Shown here: piece by piece, positions 27,881-36,779 of the stretch
How the letters are laid out: each line of letters opens with the position of its first letter
Position numbering within the stretch: position 1 is the stretch's first letter
DNA from: Xenophilus azovorans DSM 13620
GTDB lineage: Bacteria > Pseudomonadota > Gammaproteobacteria > Burkholderiales > Burkholderiaceae_C
Direction of reading: 5' to 3'
DNA: 64,000 nt
Assembly: GCF_000745855.1 (NCBI RefSeq)
Contig: NZ_JQKD01000021.1
Coordinates: forward strand, 1-64,000
Notes under the pieces: generated by a model
What the model was told of the DNA's origin: nothing
Seen by the model: the letters and a program-made list of their open reading frames with translations, nothing else
Database searches by the model: none
Translations under genes and position numbers: made by a program

Positions 27881-28511
27881 GGCCAGCGATTCTGCCCGGA
27901 TCAACCTCACGCATCACTTCCTGATCGCGATGCCGGGCCTGCAGGACCAGTCCTTCAGCCGCAGCGTCGTCTACCTGTGCGAGCACAGCGAGCGCGGCGC
28001 GCTGGGCCTGATCATCAACAAGCCGGCCGACATCAAGCTCAGCGGCCTGTTCGAGAAGGTCGAGCTGCACCTGGACCGGCCCGACCTGAGCGACGCCCCC
28101 GTCTTCCACGGCGGCCCGGTGCAGACCGAGCGCGGCTTCGTGCTGCACGAGCCGGTGCGCCCCACCCCCGTGGCAGGGGGCGACGACGTGAAGAAGAGCG
28201 ATGGCGAGGACGAGCCCACGGTCTACGCCTCCACCCTCACGATCCCCGGCGGGCTGGAGATGACCACCTCCAAGGACGTGCTGGAGGCCATGGCCACCGG
28301 CGCCGGCCCGCGCAAGGTGCTGGTCACGCTGGGCTACTCGGCCTGGGACGAGGGCCAGCTCGAATCCGAGATCGCCGAGAACAGCTGGCTCACCGTGATG
28401 GCCGATCCGGCCGTCATCTTCGACACGCCGGTGGAGCAGCGCTACGACAAGGCGCTGTCGCTGCTGGGGCTGGAGGCATGGAAGCTCTCGCCGGAGGCGG
28501 GGCACGCATGA
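27879..28511 (+). CDS. yqgE: YqgE/AlgH family protein (UPF0301)
   Basis: 210 aa. HHFLIAMPGLQDQSFSRSVV and YLCEHSERGALGLIINKP are the UPF0301 signature, with FHGGPVQTERGFVLH in the middle. Function is not established; in Pseudomonas AlgH affects alginate production. It is followed by ruvX with an ATGA overlap, the conserved yqgE-yqgF pair. The ATG at 27879 was chosen; an in-frame TTG at 27852 exists. Confidence 0.92.
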   Translation: MASDSARINLTHHFLIAMPGLQDQSFSRSVVYLCEHSERGALGLIINKPADIKLSGLFEKVELHLDRPDLSDAPVFHGGPVQTERGFVLHEPVRPTPVAGGDDVKKSDGEDEPTVYASTLTIPGGLEMTTSKDVLEAMATGAGPRKVLVTLGYSAWDEGQLESEIAENSWLTVMADPAVIFDTPVEQRYDKALSLLGLEAWKLSPEAGHA

Positions 28512-28930
28512 GCGGTCCGGCAGCCTCCATCGTCGACGTCCCCGCGCGCTTCCAGTCCTTTCTCGCTTTCGACTTCGGTACCAGGCGCGTCGGCACGGCC
28601 ACCGGCAACCGCCTGCTCAGGAGTGCCACGCCGCAGCCCACCATCGCCGCGCAGGGTGACGCGCGCTTCGCGCAGATCGAGGCGCGCATCCGCGAATGGC
28701 AGCCCGACGCGCTGGTCGTCGGCGTGCCCTTCCACCCCGATGGCGCCGAACACGAGAACACCCGCGCCGCGCGCCGCTTCGCGCGGCAACTGCACGGCCG
28801 CTTCGGCCTGCCGGTGTACGAGGTGGACGAGCGCTACAGCACCACCGAGGCGCTGGCCGGCGGCGCGAAGGACGCCGACGCCGCCTCCGCCTGCATCATC
28901 CTTGAACAGTTCCTGAGGACCCTGCCGTGA
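28508..28930 (+). CDS. ruvX: Holliday-junction-resolvase-like protein RuvX/YqgF (pre-16S rRNA nuclease)
   Basis: 140 aa, RNase H-like fold. First acidic motif FLAFDFGTRRVGTA, the strand LVVGVPFHPDG, and the last acidic pair in EVDERYSTTEA. YqgF matures the 5' end of 16S rRNA and can cut Holliday junctions in vitro. Start overlaps the yqgE stop by ATGA. Confidence 0.93.
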   Translation: MSGPAASIVDVPARFQSFLAFDFGTRRVGTATGNRLLRSATPQPTIAAQGDARFAQIEARIREWQPDALVVGVPFHPDGAEHENTRAARRFARQLHGRFGLPVYEVDERYSTTEALAGGAKDADAASACIILEQFLRTLP

Positions 28931-28968
28931 GCAATGAAACCCCCACGCTTCCCGCTTCGCGTGGTGCG

Positions 28969-29020
28969 CTGCCCCCCGAGGGGGCGCTTTTTCATCTCGG
29001 GGCGGCCCGGCGATGAAAAC
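28969..29020 (+). repeat. Intergenic hairpin repeat, family 3 (copy 1), overlapping the pyrR start
   Basis: GCCCCCCGAGGGGGC and an oligo-T run are followed by arms TTTTCATC / GATGAAAA around the loop sequence GGGGCGGCCCGGC. The right arm contains the pyrR start codon. A second copy, with different but still complementary arms (TTTTGTC/GACAAAA) and the same loop, lies at 51722-51770. The first hairpin plus T-run may partly terminate ruvX transcripts. Confidence 0.65.
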
Positions 29021-29516
29021 GACCACCCTGCCCGACGCCCAGGCGCTCTATGCGGCGCTGCTCGACGGCGTGAAGGGGCTGCTGCGCCCCGCCACCCGCC
29101 TGGTGGGCATCACCTCCGGCGGCGCCTGGCTGGCCGAGCGCCTGCAGCGCGACCTGGGCCTGCCCGGCGAGGCCGGCGTCGTCTCCTCGGCCATGCACCG
29201 CGACGACTTCGCGCGGCGCGGCATGGCCGCCAGCGCGCAGACCGTGCTGCCCTTCGAGGTCGAGGGCGCCGACGTGCTGCTGCTGGACGACGTGCTCTAC
29301 ACCGGCCGCACCATCCGCGCCGTGCTCAACGAGCTGTTCGACTTCGGCCGCCCGGCCTGCGTGCGCCTGGCGGTGCTGGTGGACCGCGGCGGGCGCGAGC
29401 TGCCCGTGGCCGCCGACTTCGCCGCCGCGCACCTGGCGCTGCCCGAGACGCAACTGCTCGCCCTGGCGCGGGGCGACGACGGCAGCCTGCGCTTCACCCT
29501 GGAGGACCAACGCTGA
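29013..29516 (+). CDS. pyrR: PyrR: pyrimidine operon regulator / uracil phosphoribosyltransferase family
   Basis: 167 aa with the phosphoribosyltransferase PRPP loop [29 protein letters not shown] and the [11 protein letters not shown] segment match PyrR. In Gram-positive bacteria PyrR is an RNA-binding attenuator; in proteobacteria its regulatory role is less clear. Its stop overlaps the pyrB start by one base (TGATG). The start codon lies in the arm of an intergenic hairpin and no Shine-Dalgarno is evident. Confidence 0.9.
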   Translation: MKTTTLPDAQALYAALLDGVKGLLRPATRLVGITSGGAWLAERLQRDLGLPGEAGVVSSAMHRDDFARRGMAASAQTVLPFEVEGADVLLLDDVLYTGRTIRAVLNELFDFGRPACVRLAVLVDRGGRELPVAADFAAAHLALPETQLLALARGDDGSLRFTLEDQR

Positions 29517-30478
29517 TGCTCGCCCGGCGCAATCCGCAGCTCAACCGCAACGGCGAGCTGATCCACCTGCTGTCCATCGAGGGCCTGCCCAAGGACATCC
29601 TCACCCACATCCTCGACACCGCCGCCAACTTCGTCAGCGTGAGCGACCGCGAGGTCAAGAAGGTGCCGCTCTTGCGCGGCAAGAGCGTGTTCAATCTCTT
29701 CTTCGAGAACAGCACGCGCACCCGCACCACCTTCGAGATCGCGGCCAAGCGCCTGTCGGCCGACGTCATCAACCTCGACATCGCGCGCTCCTCGGCCAGC
29801 AAGGGCGAGTCGCTGCTCGACACCATCGCCAACCTGAGCGCGATGGCGGCCGACCTGTTCGTGGTGCGGCACAGCGAGTCGGGCGCGCCCTACCTGATCG
29901 CGCAGCACGTGGCGCCGCACGTGCACGTCATCAACGCCGGCGACGGGCGGCATGCGCACCCCACGCAGGGGATGCTCGACATGTACACCATCCGCCACTA
30001 CAAGAAGGACTTCTCCAACCTCACGGTGGCGATCGTGGGCGACGTGCTGCACTCGCGCGTCGCCCGCTCCGACATCCACGCGCTGACCACGCTCGGCGCC
30101 GCCGAGGTGCGCGTGGTGGGGCCCCGCACGCTGGTGCCGGGCGACATGGCGCCGATGGGGGTGAAGGTCTTCCACTCGCTGGAAGAGGGCATCGAGGGCT
30201 GCGACGTGGTCATCATGCTGCGCCTGCAGAACGAGCGCATGAGCGGCGCGCTGCTGCCCTCCAGCCAGGAATACTTCAAGACCTACGGCCTCACGCCCGA
30301 GAAGCTGCGGCGCGCCAAGCCGGACGCGATCGTGATGCACCCGGGCCCCATCAACCGCGGCGTGGAGATCGCCTCCGAGGTGGTCGATGGCGAGCAGAGC
30401 GTGATCCTGCCGCAGGTCACCTTCGGCATCGCCGTGCGCATGGCGGTGATGAGCATCGTGGCGGGTAACGAAGCATGA
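29516..30478 (+). CDS. pyrB: Aspartate carbamoyltransferase catalytic subunit
   Basis: 320 aa. Carbamoyl-phosphate loop [17 protein letters not shown], the mobile SSASKGES loop, [17 protein letters not shown], and [11 protein letters not shown] near the C-terminus. It makes N-carbamoyl-aspartate in pyrimidine synthesis. Class A enzymes of this type need a partner dihydroorotase-like chain, which is the next gene. Translation is coupled to pyrR. Confidence 0.96.
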   Translation: MLARRNPQLNRNGELIHLLSIEGLPKDILTHILDTAANFVSVSDREVKKVPLLRGKSVFNLFFENSTRTRTTFEIAAKRLSADVINLDIARSSASKGESLLDTIANLSAMAADLFVVRHSESGAPYLIAQHVAPHVHVINAGDGRHAHPTQGMLDMYTIRHYKKDFSNLTVAIVGDVLHSRVARSDIHALTTLGAAEVRVVGPRTLVPGDMAPMGVKVFHSLEEGIEGCDVVIMLRLQNERMSGALLPSSQEYFKTYGLTPEKLRRAKPDAIVMHPGPINRGVEIASEVVDGEQSVILPQVTFGIAVRMAVMSIVAGNEA

Positions 30479-30572
30479 AATGGCGCCCGCTCGGCTACTG
30501 CGCGCACCGATCTCGCACCTGCGCTGCTCGGCGCAACCTCGGCGCGCTCGCTGCGCCGCTCGGCCGCCATTT
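30478..30572 (+). repeat. Large palindromic intergenic repeat (family 1, copy 2)
   Basis: Outer 8-bp arms AAATGGCG (30478-30485) and CGCCATTT (30565-30572) enclose CGCTCGGCTACTGCGCG, which is identical to the copy after purH, and a related right half. It lies between pyrB and pyrC'. There is no T-run, so transcription may pass through. Confidence 0.65.
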
Positions 30573-30590
30573 GCCTGAACTGAGAAGAAC

Positions 30591-31883
30591 ATGAACCTCC
30601 TCATCTCCAACGGCCGCGTGATCGACCCGGCTTCGGGCTTCGACGGCATCGCCGCCGTCGCCGTGGCCGACGGCAAGATCGCCGCGCTCGGCGAGGCGCC
30701 CGCCGGCTTCAAGGCCGAGCGCACCCTCGACGCCACCGGCTGCCTGGTGCTGCCCGGCCTGGTGGACCTGGCCGCGCGCCTGCGCGAGCCCGGCTACGAG
30801 CACGAAGGCATGCTCGAGAGCGAGACGGCCGCCGCGGTGGCCGGCGGCGTGACCAGCCTGGTGTGCCCGCCCGACACCGACCCCGTGCTCGACGAGCCCG
30901 GCCTGGTGGAGATGCTGGCCTTCCGCACCGGCAAGCTGCAGCGCTGCCGGCTGTTCCCGCAGGGCGCGCTCACCCGCGGCCTGGCCGGCGAGGTGCTGAC
31001 CGAGATGGCGGCGCTGACCGAGGCCGGCTGCATCGGCTTCGGCCAGGCCGACGTGCCGCTGCCGAGCACCGTCGTGCTGCAGCGCGCGCTGCAGTACGCC
31101 AGCACCTTCGGCCACACCGTCTGGCTGCGCCCGCAGGACCGCGACCTGGGCCGCGGCGTGGCCGCCAGCGGCCCGCTGGCCACGCGCATGGGCCTGGCCG
31201 GCGTGCCCGTGGCGGCCGAGACCATCGCCCTGTTCACCATCTTCGAGATGGTGAAGTCCACCGGCGCGCGCGTGCACCTGTGCCGCCTGTCCAGCGCCGC
31301 CGGCGTGCAGCTGGTGCGCGAGGCCAAGGCCGCCGGCCTGCCGGTGAGCTGCGACGTCAGCATCAACTCGCTGCACCTGGTCGACACCGACATCGGCTAC
31401 TTCGACAGCCGCGCGCGCCTGTCGCCGCCGCTGCGCCAGCAGCGCGACCGCGACGCGCTCTCGGCCGGGCTGGCCGACGGCACCATCGACGCGCTGGTGT
31501 CCGACCACACGCCCGTCGACGCCGACGAGAAGACGCTGCCCTTCGCCGAGAGCGTGCCCGGCGCCTCCGGACTGGAACTGCTGCTGCCGCTGGCGCTGCA
31601 GTGGGGCGAGGACAGCGGCGCCGGCCTGCGGCGCGCCGTCGAGGTGGTGACCGCGGTGCCGGCGCGCCTGATCGGCCGCGCGGCCATCGGCCGCATCGAG
31701 GCCGGCGGCGAGGCCGACCTGGTGGTGGTCGACCCCACGCACGCGTGGCAGGTGCTGCCCGAGACGCTGAAGAGCCAGGGCAAGCACACGCCCTTCGGCG
31801 GCCATGCGCTGCGCGGCCGCGCGCGCGCCACGCTGGTGGGCGGGCGCCTCGTGCACGAAGCGCTGGCCGAAGAAGCGGCCTGA
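30591..31883 (+). CDS. PyrC': dihydroorotase-like, probably non-catalytic ATCase partner
   Basis: 430 aa, amidohydrolase fold of the type I dihydroorotase family. The metal-binding motif D-x-H-x-H-x-REPG is changed to D-L-A-A-R-L-REPG, so both zinc-ligand histidines are missing. A later ligand His is Arg (WLRPQDRD). The loop SDHTPVDADEKTLPF is retained. Pseudomonas PyrC' is a known inactive homologue needed to assemble PyrB, and the gene order here is the same. It therefore most likely acts as a structural partner, and a real pyrC should lie elsewhere in the genome. Confidence 0.9.
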   Translation: MNLLISNGRVIDPASGFDGIAAVAVADGKIAALGEAPAGFKAERTLDATGCLVLPGLVDLAARLREPGYEHEGMLESETAAAVAGGVTSLVCPPDTDPVLDEPGLVEMLAFRTGKLQRCRLFPQGALTRGLAGEVLTEMAALTEAGCIGFGQADVPLPSTVVLQRALQYASTFGHTVWLRPQDRDLGRGVAASGPLATRMGLAGVPVAAETIALFTIFEMVKSTGARVHLCRLSSAAGVQLVREAKAAGLPVSCDVSINSLHLVDTDIGYFDSRARLSPPLRQQRDRDALSAGLADGTIDALVSDHTPVDADEKTLPFAESVPGASGLELLLPLALQWGEDSGAGLRRAVEVVTAVPARLIGRAAIGRIEAGGEADLVVVDPTHAWQVLPETLKSQGKHTPFGGHALRGRARATLVGGRLVHEALAEEAA

Positions 31884-31893
31884 CGCCCCGCCC

Positions 31894-32688
31894 GTGCGCA
31901 CCCTGCGCGCCATCGCCCGGCTGCTCCACGCCATCGCGCACGCGCTGCGCGGCTGGTGGATCATCCGCACGAAGTTCCAGTGGATGGACGACGCGGCGCG
32001 CGGCCGCGAGGTCGAGCGCTGGGCCCGCCGCATGCTGCAGGTGCTGGGCATCCGCCTGGTCGTGCAGGGCACGCCGCCGGGCGAGGGGCCGCTGCTGCTG
32101 GTGTCCAACCACATCTCTTGGCTGGACATCCTGACCCTGCACGCGGCGCGGCACGTGCGCTTCGTCTCCAAGGCGGCCGTGAGGCACTGGCCGCTGATCG
32201 GCACGCTCTCCACCGGCGCCGGCACGCTGTACATCGAGCGCGAGAAGCGCCGCGACGCGATGCGCGTGGTGCACCACATGACGGAGGCGCTGCGGGGCGG
32301 CGACCGCATCGCCGTCTTCCCCGAGGGCACCACCAGCGACGGCCGCGTGCTGCTGCCCTTCCACGCCAACCTGCTGCAGGCCGCGATCTCCGCCGGCGTG
32401 CCGGTGCAGCCGGCGGCGCTGCATTTCGTCGACGCGGCCAGCGGCCAGGCCAGCCTCGCGCCCCGCTACATCGACGAGGACACGCTCGTCAGCTCGCTCT
32501 GGCGCGTGCTGCGCGCGCCGCCGCTGGCGGCCATCGTGCGCTTCGGCGAGCCGCAGGACCCGCACGGCCGCGAGCGCCGCGGCTGGGCCCTGAGCCTGCA
32601 CGCCGACGTGATGGCGCTGCGCGACGCGGCGCAGTTGGAAGAAGACGCGCCGCTCAGCGGTCCAGCCCGCCCAGGCACAGGTACTTGA
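31894..32688 (+). CDS. plsC: 1-acylglycerol-3-phosphate O-acyltransferase (PlsC family)
   Basis: 264 aa, GTG start 10 bp after the dihydroorotase-like gene. HX4D catalytic motif in [12 protein letters not shown], the FPEGTTSDG motif, and [11 protein letters not shown]. It acylates lysophosphatidate in phospholipid synthesis, at the inner membrane via N-terminal hydrophobic helices. The 3' end overlaps the convergent gabD-type gene by 35 bp. Confidence 0.9.
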   Translation: MRTLRAIARLLHAIAHALRGWWIIRTKFQWMDDAARGREVERWARRMLQVLGIRLVVQGTPPGEGPLLLVSNHISWLDILTLHAARHVRFVSKAAVRHWPLIGTLSTGAGTLYIEREKRRDAMRVVHHMTEALRGGDRIAVFPEGTTSDGRVLLPFHANLLQAAISAGVPVQPAALHFVDAASGQASLAPRYIDEDTLVSSLWRVLRAPPLAAIVRFGEPQDPHGRERRGWALSLHADVMALRDAAQLEEDAPLSGPARPGTGT

Positions 32689-34120
32689 TCTCGAGGAACT
32701 CCTCGATCCCGTACTTCGAGCCCTCGCGCCCCAGCCCCGACTGCTTGACGCCGCCGAAGGGCGCCTCGGCGGTGGAGATCAGGCCGGTGTTCGCGCCGAC
32801 GATGCCCGACTCCAGCTGCTCGGCCACGCGCCAGATGCGGCCCACGTGGCGGGCGTAGAAGTAGGCGGCCAGGCCGAACTCGGTGTCGTTGGCCATCGCG
32901 ATGCCCTCGGCCTCGGTGTCGAAGGCGAAGACGGGCGCCAGCGGGCCGAAGCTCTCCTCGCGCGCGAACAGCATGTCCTGCGTCGCGCCGGCCACCACCG
33001 TCGGCTCGTAGAACAGGCCGCCCAGCGCATGGCGCCTGCCGCCGGTGAGCACCCGGCCGCCCTTGGCCACCGCGTCGGCCACGTGCTCCTCGATCTTGGC
33101 CACCGCCTTGTCGTCGATCAGCGGGCCCTGCGTCACGCCGGCCTCCAGCCCGTTGCCGACCTTCAGCGCGCGCACCTTCTCGACCAGCTTCGCGGTGAAG
33201 GCCTCCAGCACGCCGCGCTGCACGTAGATGCGGTTGGCGCACACGCAGGTCTGCCCGGTGTTGCGGTACTTGGAGATCATCGCGCCCTCGACCGCCGCAT
33301 CCAGGTCCGCGTCGTCGAACACCAGGAAGGGCGCGTTGCCGCCCAGCTCCAGCGAGAGCTTCTTGACCGTGTCGGCCGACTGCTTCATCAGCGTACGGCC
33401 CACCTCGGTGGAGCCGGTGAAGGTGAGCTTGCGCACGATTGGGCTGGCCGTCATCTCGCCGCCGATGGCGCTGGCCGAGCCGGTGAGCACCGACAGCAGC
33501 CCGTCGGGCAGGCCGGCGCGCTGCGCCAGCTCGGCGAAGGCCAGGGCGGAGAAGGGCGTCTGCGTGGCCGGCTTGACCACCATCGCGCAGCCGGCGGCCA
33601 GCGCCGGGCCGGCCTTGCGCGTGAGCATGGCGGTGGGGAAGTTCCAGGGCGTGATGGCGGCGGTGACGCCGATCGGCTGCTTGAGCGCCAGGATGCGCTT
33701 GTCGGCGCCGGGCGCGGGGATGGTGTCGCCGTACACCCGGCGCGCCTCCTCCGCGAACCATTCGATGAAGGAAGCCGCGTAGGCGATCTCGCCCTTGGCC
33801 TCGGCCAGCGGCTTGCCCTGCTCGCTGGTCATGATCAGCGCCAGGTCGTCGGTGTTCGCCAGCATCAGGTCGTTGAGCCTGCGCAGGATGGCGCTGCGCT
33901 CCTTGGCCGGGCGCGCGGCCCAGGCGCGCCAGGCGCCCTCGGCCGCCTCGATGGCGCGCCGCGTCTCGGCCGCGCCGCACACCGGCACGGTGCCGATGGT
34001 CTCGCCGGTGGCGGGGTTGGTCACCGCGATCGTCTTGCCTTCGTCGGCGTCGATCCATGCGCCGGCCAGGAAGGCCTGCTGGCGGAAGAGGGAAGGGTCC
34101 TTCAGGGGGAGTGCGCTCAC
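32654..34120 (-). CDS. gabD: NAD(P)-dependent succinate-semialdehyde dehydrogenase family
   Basis: 488 aa, aldehyde dehydrogenase superfamily. [33 protein letters not shown], catalytic Glu in LELGGNAP and catalytic Cys in [33 protein letters not shown] at the C-terminus is typical of GabD. It oxidises succinate semialdehyde, for example from GABA. No gabT is next to it, so the physiological substrate could be another semialdehyde. Confidence 0.88.
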   Translation of the reverse strand: MSALPLKDPSLFRQQAFLAGAWIDADEGKTIAVTNPATGETIGTVPVCGAAETRRAIEAAEGAWRAWAARPAKERSAILRRLNDLMLANTDDLALIMTSEQGKPLAEAKGEIAYAASFIEWFAEEARRVYGDTIPAPGADKRILALKQPIGVTAAITPWNFPTAMLTRKAGPALAAGCAMVVKPATQTPFSALAFAELAQRAGLPDGLLSVLTGSASAIGGEMTASPIVRKLTFTGSTEVGRTLMKQSADTVKKLSLELGGNAPFLVFDDADLDAAVEGAMISKYRNTGQTCVCANRIYVQRGVLEAFTAKLVEKVRALKVGNGLEAGVTQGPLIDDKAVAKIEEHVADAVAKGGRVLTGGRRHALGGLFYEPTVVAGATQDMLFAREESFGPLAPVFAFDTEAEGIAMANDTEFGLAAYFYARHVGRIWRVAEQLESGIVGANTGLISTAEAPFGGVKQSGLGREGSKYGIEEFLEIKYLCLGGLDR

Positions 34121-34232
34121 GAGGGGTCTCCGTTGTCGTATGCGAGGGGGCGGCCGGGCCGGTGCGTCGGCGAGGCTTCCAGCTTAGCGGGACCGGCGCG
34201 AAGCCGCTGTCGGTTAAAGTCGCACCCCTCCC

Positions 34233-34307
34233 GTCTCCGTAGTTCAATGGATAGAACGGCCCCCTCCTAAGGGGCAGATGCAGGTTCGATTCCTGCCGGG
34301 TGCGCCA
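34233..34307 (+). tRNA. tRNA-Arg (anticodon CCT)
   Basis: 75 nt including an encoded CCA. The anticodon stem GCCCC/GGGGC holds the loop CTCCTAA, giving CCT. T-arm GCAGG-TTCGATT-CCTGC is perfect. The acceptor stem GTCTCCG against CGGGTGC has a C3-U70 mismatch and two G-U pairs. It is the integration site of the downstream satellite, and tRNA-Arg(CCT) (argW in E. coli) is a known insertion hotspot. The mismatch may reflect a 3' end supplied by the element. Confidence 0.95.
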
Positions 34308-34313
34308 GTGACA

Positions 34314-34347
34314 AACCCAGATCAGTCCAAAGACGTCTGGGTTTTTT
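34314..34347 (+). terminator. Rho-independent terminator after tRNA-Arg
   Basis: Stem AACCCAGA (34314-34321) / TCTGGGTT (34336-34343) followed by T residues to 34347. It lies 6 bp after the tRNA CCA. It is inside the element by position, so it was probably brought in, or rebuilt, by the satellite attachment site. Confidence 0.8.
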
Positions 34348-34420
34348 CATTTCTCCCTCTGTGGGAGAGGCTTTTCAATCCAGAGGCGTCCAGCGAAGTC
34401 TATCTCAATCAAAAATATTT

Positions 34421-34460
34421 GGGGGTAGTTTTCTTCCGGCTGGTTCGCAAATCTGGGGTA
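34421..34460 (+). repeat. Left-end integrase arm-type sites
   Basis: GGGGGTA at 34421-34427 and a related TGGGGTA at about 34454-34460 lie in the 160-bp non-coding left end. The same GGGGGTA motif occurs twice at the other end (45008-45014 and 45020-45026). P4-type integrases bind short repeated arm sites of this kind at both ends. The assignment is by symmetry of position. Confidence 0.45.
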
Positions 34461-34468
34461 TCGGCCCA

Positions 34469-34789
34469 TCAGCCCCCCACCGCCTTGCACATCAGCACCA
34501 GTTCGGCGTCGCCCGAGCGCGGGTTGATGATGCTCTGGATGTCGTACAGCGTGCCCTCGTGGTCGATGCGGTCGGCGCTGGTGATGTCGTCGCGGTAGCG
34601 CATGCGGATGCGCGTGGTGACTTCGGATTGGGCGGCATCGGCGGCGAAGAACTCCCGGCCGTTCAGCGGCTCCACGGCGGCCCAGACGGTGGCCAGCGTC
34701 ACCCACTCATTGATCGGCTGCCCGATAGGCCCCTGGCCTTGCACCAGGCGCTCGATGACCACGCGCTGGCCCAGCTTGCCGGCCTGCAT
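34469..34789 (-). CDS. Phage head closure protein (head-tail adaptor)
   Basis: 106 aa, resembling the SPP1 gp16 / HK97-type head closure family: GKLGQRVVIERLVQG at the N-terminus, NEWVTLATVWAAVEPLNGRE in the middle and ITSADRIDHEGTLYDIQSII near the end. It would close the filled capsid and offer the docking surface for a tail. It is the last gene of the late operon. In a satellite without tail genes, this interface would have to fit helper-phage tails. The ATG at 34789 overlaps the preceding stop. Confidence 0.85.
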   Translation of the reverse strand: MQAGKLGQRVVIERLVQGQGPIGQPINEWVTLATVWAAVEPLNGREFFAADAAQSEVTTRIRMRYRDDITSADRIDHEGTLYDIQSIINPRSGDAELVLMCKAVGG

Positions 34790-35064
34790 CACGCCTCCAT
34801 CGCCCGGTAGGGGTCCAGCAGCCGCGTGAACAGGCGGTTCTCGATGATGGGCCGGTCGGACTGGCTCTCGCGGTTCATGTACAGGCTGCCCACCAGCATC
34901 AGCGCAGCGGCATGCACCGGGGCCGCCTCGGGCAGCTCCTCCAGGTTCAGGTAGTCCAGCACTGCCGCCTCGGCCGCATTGATCATGGCCTGGATGGCGG
35001 CGTCCTCTTCGTCTTGGTCCACGCGAAGATGCAGCTTGGCTTCTTCAAGGTCGATGATGCTCAT
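34789..35064 (-). CDS. Phage head-tail connector protein (gp6-like)
   Basis: 91 aa, all-helical, starting SIIDLEEAKLHLRVDQDEED and carrying AAEAAVLDYLN, typical of gp6/gp15-like connectors that ring the portal. The start at 35064 has GGAGA upstream. A 195-bp non-coding gap separates it from the terL stop, in which I see nothing recognisable. Confidence 0.85.
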   Translation of the reverse strand: MSIIDLEEAKLHLRVDQDEEDAAIQAMINAAEAAVLDYLNLEELPEAAPVHAAALMLVGSLYMNRESQSDRPIIENRLFTRLLDPYRAMEA

Positions 35065-35259
35065 GTCGTTCTCCGAATAGGGGCCAGTCGCGCGGGGTGG
35101 AAAGGGTCGCCCACTGCGGTACGTGTGCCCCTGTCGCGGGGAGCACCACAGCCGCGCCGGTAGTCCCGCCACTGGCATCTCGGTGTTTTGCTGAAACGCG
35201 GCACGGCCCGAGTAATCCGCGTCCTGGTTATCGCTTTCGCGGCCCCCAGGCCAGGCACG

Positions 35260-36762
35260 TCAAACAAAGGTGAAGGCATCGGCGCTGTGCTCCTGGCCTT
35301 CCTCGGCGCGGGCAGCAACACCCATCGCCATCGCAAGGGCCTGCATCCCGTCGATGCGCCCGGTGGCCCGGCTCTTGTCCAGCTTCCTGGCGCCGGTCGG
35401 GTCTTTCGTGACCACGGCATTCGCGGCGCACATCGACAGCACCGGGTGCATGCCGTGGGCGATCCGCCCATTCAGCAGCTCGGCCTCCAGCGCATCCAGG
35501 GCAGGGGCCATGTCCTTGTAGCCCTGGCCCCACTCCACCAGCGGCAGGTCGGCGCCGAGCTTGTCCAGCTCCTTGCGCAGCAGATCGAGGCGCCAGCGGT
35601 CGAACGCGATGGCCTGCACGTCCAGGTCGGCCAGGATGGCGAGCATGTCCTGCGCGACGATCTCATAGTCCACCGTGGCGCCTGCGGTCGTGTGCAGCAG
35701 CCCTTGCCGTGCCCACACGTCATAGGGGGCGCGGTCCCGCTTGGCGCGATCCGTCAGCCCCTGCTCGGGCGTCCAGAAATGCGGCACCACATGCCACACC
35801 CCATCCACCTTGCCGACGATCACCAGCGCCGTGAGGTCGGTGCGCATGGACAGGTCCAGGCCGGCGAACACCGGGCCGTCACTATCCAAATTGGAAAGTG
35901 AGCCGCACGCCTTCCACACATCCGGAGACACGAACGGTGATTCGGTCGATACCCGCTGGTTCAGCAGCAGGTTGCGCGCCGTGTTCTCCATGCTGGGCAT
36001 GCGCTGGGCCTGCTTCATCTGCTCGCGCAGATCGTCCTCCGAGCGGAAGATGCCCAGGGCCGGGTTTGCTGCCCGCCATGCCGCTTCGTCCAGCAGGTCG
36101 CAGCCCTCGGGCGCGGCGTACAGGTGGCACACGATGCGCGGGTCATCGCTGGCCTTGGCGTCATCGATCCAGGTGGACAGCAGATCCGCGTCCGATGCCG
36201 CCTGCGTGCTGATGGCGATCAGCAGCGGCTCGGCGTGGGCGCCCTGGCTGGTGGTGATGGCGTCGATGAAGTCCGACTGCGGCCCGCGCACCTGGCCCAC
36301 TTCGTCCAGGATGGCGAGGACGGGGGACAGCCCGTGTGCCGTGCGGCCATCCGCCGCCAGCGCCCGGAACTCGGTGTTCAGCGGCAGGCCGATCAGGCGC
36401 TTGCCGGACGGGATGATGCGCACCAGCTTCGTGAGCTTGGGCGACTGCTGCACCATCTTGCTGGCAAGGTTGAACACGAGCCCCGCCTGATCCCGGCTCA
36501 TCGCACCCGACACCAGTTGCGCATTGAGCTTCGCCTCGGGGCCGATCAGATGCGCCAGCAGCAGCCCGGCGATCAGGCCCGACTTCCCGTTCTTGCGCGA
36601 CACCGACAGGATGGCCCGGCGCGTGCCGGCCGGGTTGTCGTACACCTCGCGGATGAACTTCTTCTGGAACTCGGCCAGCACCAGCGGCTTGCCCACATCC
36701 GCGCCCTCGGGCGTCACACAGTAACGCTCGATGAACTGGATGATGGCCTCGGCGCGGGTCAT
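35260..36762 (-). CDS. terL: Terminase large subunit
   Basis: 500 aa, HK97-type TerL. ATPase: variant Walker A SVSRKNGKSGLIAG (about residue 55) and Walker B with catalytic Glu in VLAILDEVGQ (about 150). Nuclease domain: GLDLSMRTDLTALVIVG supplies the first metal-binding Asp. It translocates DNA into the capsid and cuts it. Together with TerS and HNH it would give the satellite its own packaging specificity. It starts 17 bp after terS. Confidence 0.93.
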   Translation of the reverse strand: MTRAEAIIQFIERYCVTPEGADVGKPLVLAEFQKKFIREVYDNPAGTRRAILSVSRKNGKSGLIAGLLLAHLIGPEAKLNAQLVSGAMSRDQAGLVFNLASKMVQQSPKLTKLVRIIPSGKRLIGLPLNTEFRALAADGRTAHGLSPVLAILDEVGQVRGPQSDFIDAITTSQGAHAEPLLIAISTQAASDADLLSTWIDDAKASDDPRIVCHLYAAPEGCDLLDEAAWRAANPALGIFRSEDDLREQMKQAQRMPSMENTARNLLLNQRVSTESPFVSPDVWKACGSLSNLDSDGPVFAGLDLSMRTDLTALVIVGKVDGVWHVVPHFWTPEQGLTDRAKRDRAPYDVWARQGLLHTTAGATVDYEIVAQDMLAILADLDVQAIAFDRWRLDLLRKELDKLGADLPLVEWGQGYKDMAPALDALEAELLNGRIAHGMHPVLSMCAANAVVTKDPTGARKLDKSRATGRIDGMQALAMAMGVAARAEEGQEHSADAFTFV

Positions 36763-36779
36763 GATCGTGGGCGCAAAAG

